Source: Candidatus Moraniibacteriota bacterium (GTDB lineage: Bacteria; Patescibacteriota; Minisyncoccia; Moranbacterales; GCA-2747515). Taken from it: 7,805 nucleotides of DNA. A program made the position numbers and the translations under genes. The DNA is taken from assembly GCA_027069365.1 (NCBI GenBank), contig JALXES010000024.1:1-7805 (forward strand), given 5' to 3'. A model generated the notes under the pieces. The model was given only the letters and a program-made list of their open reading frames with translations, did no database searches and was not told the DNA's origin. Shown piece by piece: positions 6,180 through 7,805 of this stretch (positions are counted from its first letter, which is position 1; every line of letters starts with the position of its first letter).

Positions 6180-6350
6180 CCAATTAAGTCGTTTGTGCTC
6201 TCGCGCCTCCTTCGCGAGAGCTTCTTGTCGCTCCACCTCTGTCAACTCACATCTCATACTCCATGTCCCATCAGGAAGTTGGAGCATGCCAATATCTGTG
6301 GCACAGAGTTTTGGCGGCTCAAGGAAGTCTCTGGGGAACCTAATCATCAT
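6171..6350 (-). CDS. Small hypothetical protein, second gene of the - strand cassette
   Basis: 59 residues with the ATG at 6350; family not recognised. It reads FPRDFLEPPKLCATDIGMLQLPDGTWSMRCELTEVERQEALAKEAREHKRLNW: a proline-rich start, two cysteines (16 and 34), a likely beta-hairpin (LQLPDGTWSM), and a charged helix at about 36-55. No signal peptide or membrane segment, so probably cytoplasmic. Its start overlaps the end of the upstream gene by 11 bases (ATGATGATTAG), a typical coupling arrangement. A GGAGG at 6367-6363 lies 12 bases before this ATG and 9 before an in-frame GTG at 6353, which is an equally plausible start; the frame also stays open to an ATG at 6392 that has no ribosome site. 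A terminator follows the stop. Confidence 0.6.
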   Translation of the reverse strand: MMIRFPRDFLEPPKLCATDIGMLQLPDGTWSMRCELTEVERQEALAKEAREHKRLNWQV

Positions 6351-6615
6351 CACATTTATCATCCTCCATAAAAATGCCATATAGAAGCGCATAATTCAGG
6401 TTCGTTGTAACAAGTATTGCCCAATCATAAGGGGGTTTTCTTGTTGCTCTTACAAGCACCTCCATGTGCCCACAGGTAATTGTTGCGTTGGCATTTGTTA
6501 GAAATAATGACCCATTCACACCCAATTGTTCCGATAAAATTTTGCGCAACTGTCTTTCAATATCGGAGGTATTTGTTGCGCGCGATAAAGTGGTTTTGAA
6601 TACTTTCTTTTGCAT
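6340..6615 (-). CDS. Small hypothetical protein, first gene of the - strand cassette
   Basis: 91 residues; family not recognised. The ATG at 6615 is fixed by GAGGAGA 6 bases upstream and a promoter beyond it; the frame extends to 6660 but those residues would lie across the promoter. The N-terminus is basic (MQKKVFKTTLSR), then a probable helix (TSDIERQLRKILSEQLG, about 17-32), then several probable strands (GSLFLTNANATITCGHMEVLVRATR; DWAILVTTNLNYALLYGIFM) and an acidic end (EDDKCDDD). This suggests a small soluble alpha+beta protein, without a membrane helix. The coding DNA is visibly richer in A+T than the genes on either side, so a separate origin is possible. Together with the overlapping 59-residue gene it forms a complete two-gene unit with its own promoter and terminator. 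Confidence 0.68.
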   Translation of the reverse strand: MQKKVFKTTLSRATNTSDIERQLRKILSEQLGVNGSLFLTNANATITCGHMEVLVRATRKPPYDWAILVTTNLNYALLYGIFMEDDKCDDD

Positions 6616-6620
6616 CGTTT

Positions 6621-6627
6621 TCTCCTC
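6621..6627 (-). promoter_or_regulatory. Shine-Dalgarno site of the 91-residue gene
   Basis: On the - strand GAGGAGA precedes the ATG at 6615; the AGGAG core is 6 bases away. It is one of the two clearest ribosome sites in the window and selects 6615 over the upstream in-frame ATG at 6660. Confidence 0.8.
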
Positions 6628-6650
6628 TTTTTCAGGTACAAGGTACGTAC

Positions 6651-6679
6651 ATTGTGGCAATGTTTATGAGTTTTGTCAA
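6651..6679 (-). promoter_or_regulatory. Putative promoter of the - strand cassette
   Basis: Reading the - strand, TTGACA (6679-6674, perfect) is followed after 17 bases by CACAAT (6656-6651, four of six). The start would fall near 6644, giving a leader of about 29 bases that contains the Shine-Dalgarno site. The -35 box lies two bases from the -35 region assigned to glyA on the other strand. Confidence 0.55.
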
Positions 6680-6680
6680 A

Positions 6681-6709
6681 TTGGAGAGTGGTGGCGGATG
6701 TGATATAGT
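6681..6709 (+). promoter_or_regulatory. Putative extended -10 promoter of glyA
   Basis: TGATATAGT (6701-6709) combines an extended -10 TGn with TATAGT (five of six). The -35 position, 17 bases upstream, is a poor TTGGAG (6681-6686), as is common for extended -10 promoters. The start would be near 6716, with a leader of about 37 bases ending in AAGAAGAG (6740-6747), 5 bases before the ATG. Confidence 0.5.
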
Positions 6710-6752
6710 AGTGAGATAGGAGCGTTAGCGATATCAATAAAGAAGAGTATTT

Positions 6753-7805
6753 ATGACAAAGACACCACGAGCCCTCGCACAGACAGATTCACAAATCGCA
6801 CGCTTGATTGCGGCGGAAGCGCGACGGCAGAACGACAGCATGGAACTCATTCCATCGGAGAACATCACCTCTGCGGCCGTGCGCGCGGCGATGGGCTCCA
6901 TCCTGACCAACAAGTACTCCGAGGGCTACCCGCACAAGCGCTACTACGGCGGGCAAGAGCACATTGATGCGATTGAGGAGATCGCCCGCGAGCGTGCCAA
7001 GAAGCTCTTTGGTGTGCCGTACGCCAATGTGCAGCCGTACAGCGGCTCGCCGGCAAATCTTGCGGTCTATGTCGCGGCCTGTCAGCCGGGGGACACGGTA
7101 ATGGGGCAAGCACTGCCGGATGGCGGCCACCTCACGCACGGGTGGAAGGCGAGCGCGTCAGGGCACTTCTATAACGCCGTGCAGTACCATGTGAACGCGC
7201 GCGGTCGGATTGATATGAAAGAAGTGGCGGAATTGGCGCGTAAGCACAAGCCGCGTCTCATTTGGGTGGGCACATCGGCGTACCCGTGGAAGATCAACTA
7301 CGCCGCGTTTGCGCGCATCGCCAAGGAAGTGGGCGCATACCTCGTGGCGGATACGTCGCACATCACGGGGCTGATCATCGCCGGCGTGCACCCGTCACCG
7401 GTAGCGTATGCTGACATCGTCACCACCACGACGCACAAGACACTGCGCGGTCCGCGCGGCGGGATGATTTTGGTTACGGCAAAGGGGCTAAGGAAGGACC
7501 CGGAGCTGGGCACAAAGATTGACAAGGCGATCTTTCCGATGCTGCAGGGCGGGCCGCACGATCACCAGACAGCGGCGATTGCGGTGGCACTGAAAGAAGC
7601 GTCCACGGCGGCGTTTCGCGCGTATGGCAAGAAGGTTGCCGCCAATGCGCAGGCGCTTGCCGCCGCACTGGTTTCCCACGGCGTTGCGGTGGTCGGGAAG
7701 GGGACGGACACGCACCTGATGCTGATTGACTGTGGTGCCGGGCGCGGTGTGCTTGTGGAACGTGCGCTGGACCGTGTCGGCATCACGGTGAACAAGAACA
7801 CAATT
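6753..7805 (+). CDS. glyA: Serine hydroxymethyltransferase, cut by the right edge
   Basis: First 351 residues of an enzyme normally about 410-430 long. It makes glycine and 5,10-methylene-tetrahydrofolate from serine, with pyridoxal phosphate (PLP), in the cytoplasm. The family signature TTTTHKTLRGPRGG (224-237) holds the PLP lysine K229. Also visible are NKYSEGYPHKRYYGG (53-67; E57, Y55, Y65), the PLP-phosphate loop YSGSPAN (96-102), GGHLTHG (124-130; H126), D200 and H203, and QGGPHDHQTAA. The numbering coincides with E. coli GlyA as I remember it. Some usually constant positions differ: IPSEN instead of IASEN, SGSPAN instead of SGSQAN, LPDGGH instead of LAHGGH, and DTSHITGL instead of DMAHIAGL. 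All core catalytic residues seen remain, so it is probably active. The start is supported by AAGAAGAG 5 bases upstream. The folate-contacting C-terminal end is outside the window. Confidence 0.96.
   Translation, partial: MTKTPRALAQTDSQIARLIAAEARRQNDSMELIPSENITSAAVRAAMGSILTNKYSEGYPHKRYYGGQEHIDAIEEIARERAKKLFGVPYANVQPYSGSPANLAVYVAACQPGDTVMGQALPDGGHLTHGWKASASGHFYNAVQYHVNARGRIDMKEVAELARKHKPRLIWVGTSAYPWKINYAAFARIAKEVGAYLVADTSHITGLIIAGVHPSPVAYADIVTTTTHKTLRGPRGGMILVTAKGLRKDPELGTKIDKAIFPMLQGGPHDHQTAAIAVALKEASTAAFRAYGKKVAANAQALAAALVSHGVAVVGKGTDTHLMLIDCGAGRGVLVERALDRVGITVNKNTI

Noticed and set aside
6043..6384. + strand open frames across the - strand cassette
   Set aside because: They run through two terminator stems and oppose genes that have a promoter, ribosome site and terminator; start sites lie inside rplU or the terminator.
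6616..6752. Possible riboswitch (for example a glycine riboswitch) upstream of glyA
   Set aside because: The leader after the predicted start is only about 37 bases, too short for known riboswitch folds, and no conserved core was seen.

Overview
The window looks like chromosome from a Patescibacteria/CPR bacterium, probably Parcubacteria-like. This is inference from gene style, not a marker-gene placement. The hints are a lone rplU with no rpmA directly downstream, a CPR-flavoured serine hydroxymethyltransferase (QGGPHDH...AVALKEA segment), an exported Calx-beta protein, short two-thioredoxin-fold proteins with one N-terminal membrane anchor, small intergenic gaps, and mixed strong and weak Shine-Dalgarno sites. 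TGA is used as a stop (end of the glycosyltransferase gene), so the code is not the recoded Gracilibacteria/Absconditabacteria one. No rRNA, tRNA, CRISPR array, transposase or phage gene was seen.

Left part (1-4242, + strand): bases 1-35 hold nothing I can name. A promoter and a good ribosome binding site lead into a 969-residue surface protein: signal peptide, probable beta-helix-like N-terminal module with four cysteines, four tandem Calx-beta repeats, a Lys/Arg-rich patch, a stalk, and a C-terminal APDTG + hydrophobic segment + basic tail. Ten bases later starts a GT-B glycosyltransferase, so surface protein and glycan enzyme are probably co-transcribed.

Middle part (4239-5585, + strand): a near-consensus promoter overlaps the stop codon of the glycosyltransferase gene and drives an 80-residue single-pass membrane protein and, one base after its stop, a 348-residue membrane-anchored protein with two thioredoxin folds (CTDC and CAQC). 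This looks like an extracytoplasmic thiol/disulfide unit. The surface protein upstream has exactly four cysteines, all in its exported N-terminal module, and is a possible client. A weak terminator follows.

Right part (5690-7805): rplU (ribosomal protein L21) has its own promoter and a strong bidirectional terminator. Facing it on the - strand is an AT-richer cassette of two small overlapping unknown genes with its own promoter, Shine-Dalgarno site and terminator. Its promoter is back-to-back with the promoter of glyA (serine hydroxymethyltransferase), which runs off the right edge.

Most worth a second look: the - strand orphan cassette with its shared divergent promoter region, the sortase-like C-terminal signal, an in-phase dnaX-type slippery heptamer just before the stalk of the surface protein, a perfect 20-base palindrome in the glycosyltransferase gene, and the membrane thioredoxin pair. 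None is proven to be a new system from sequence alone.
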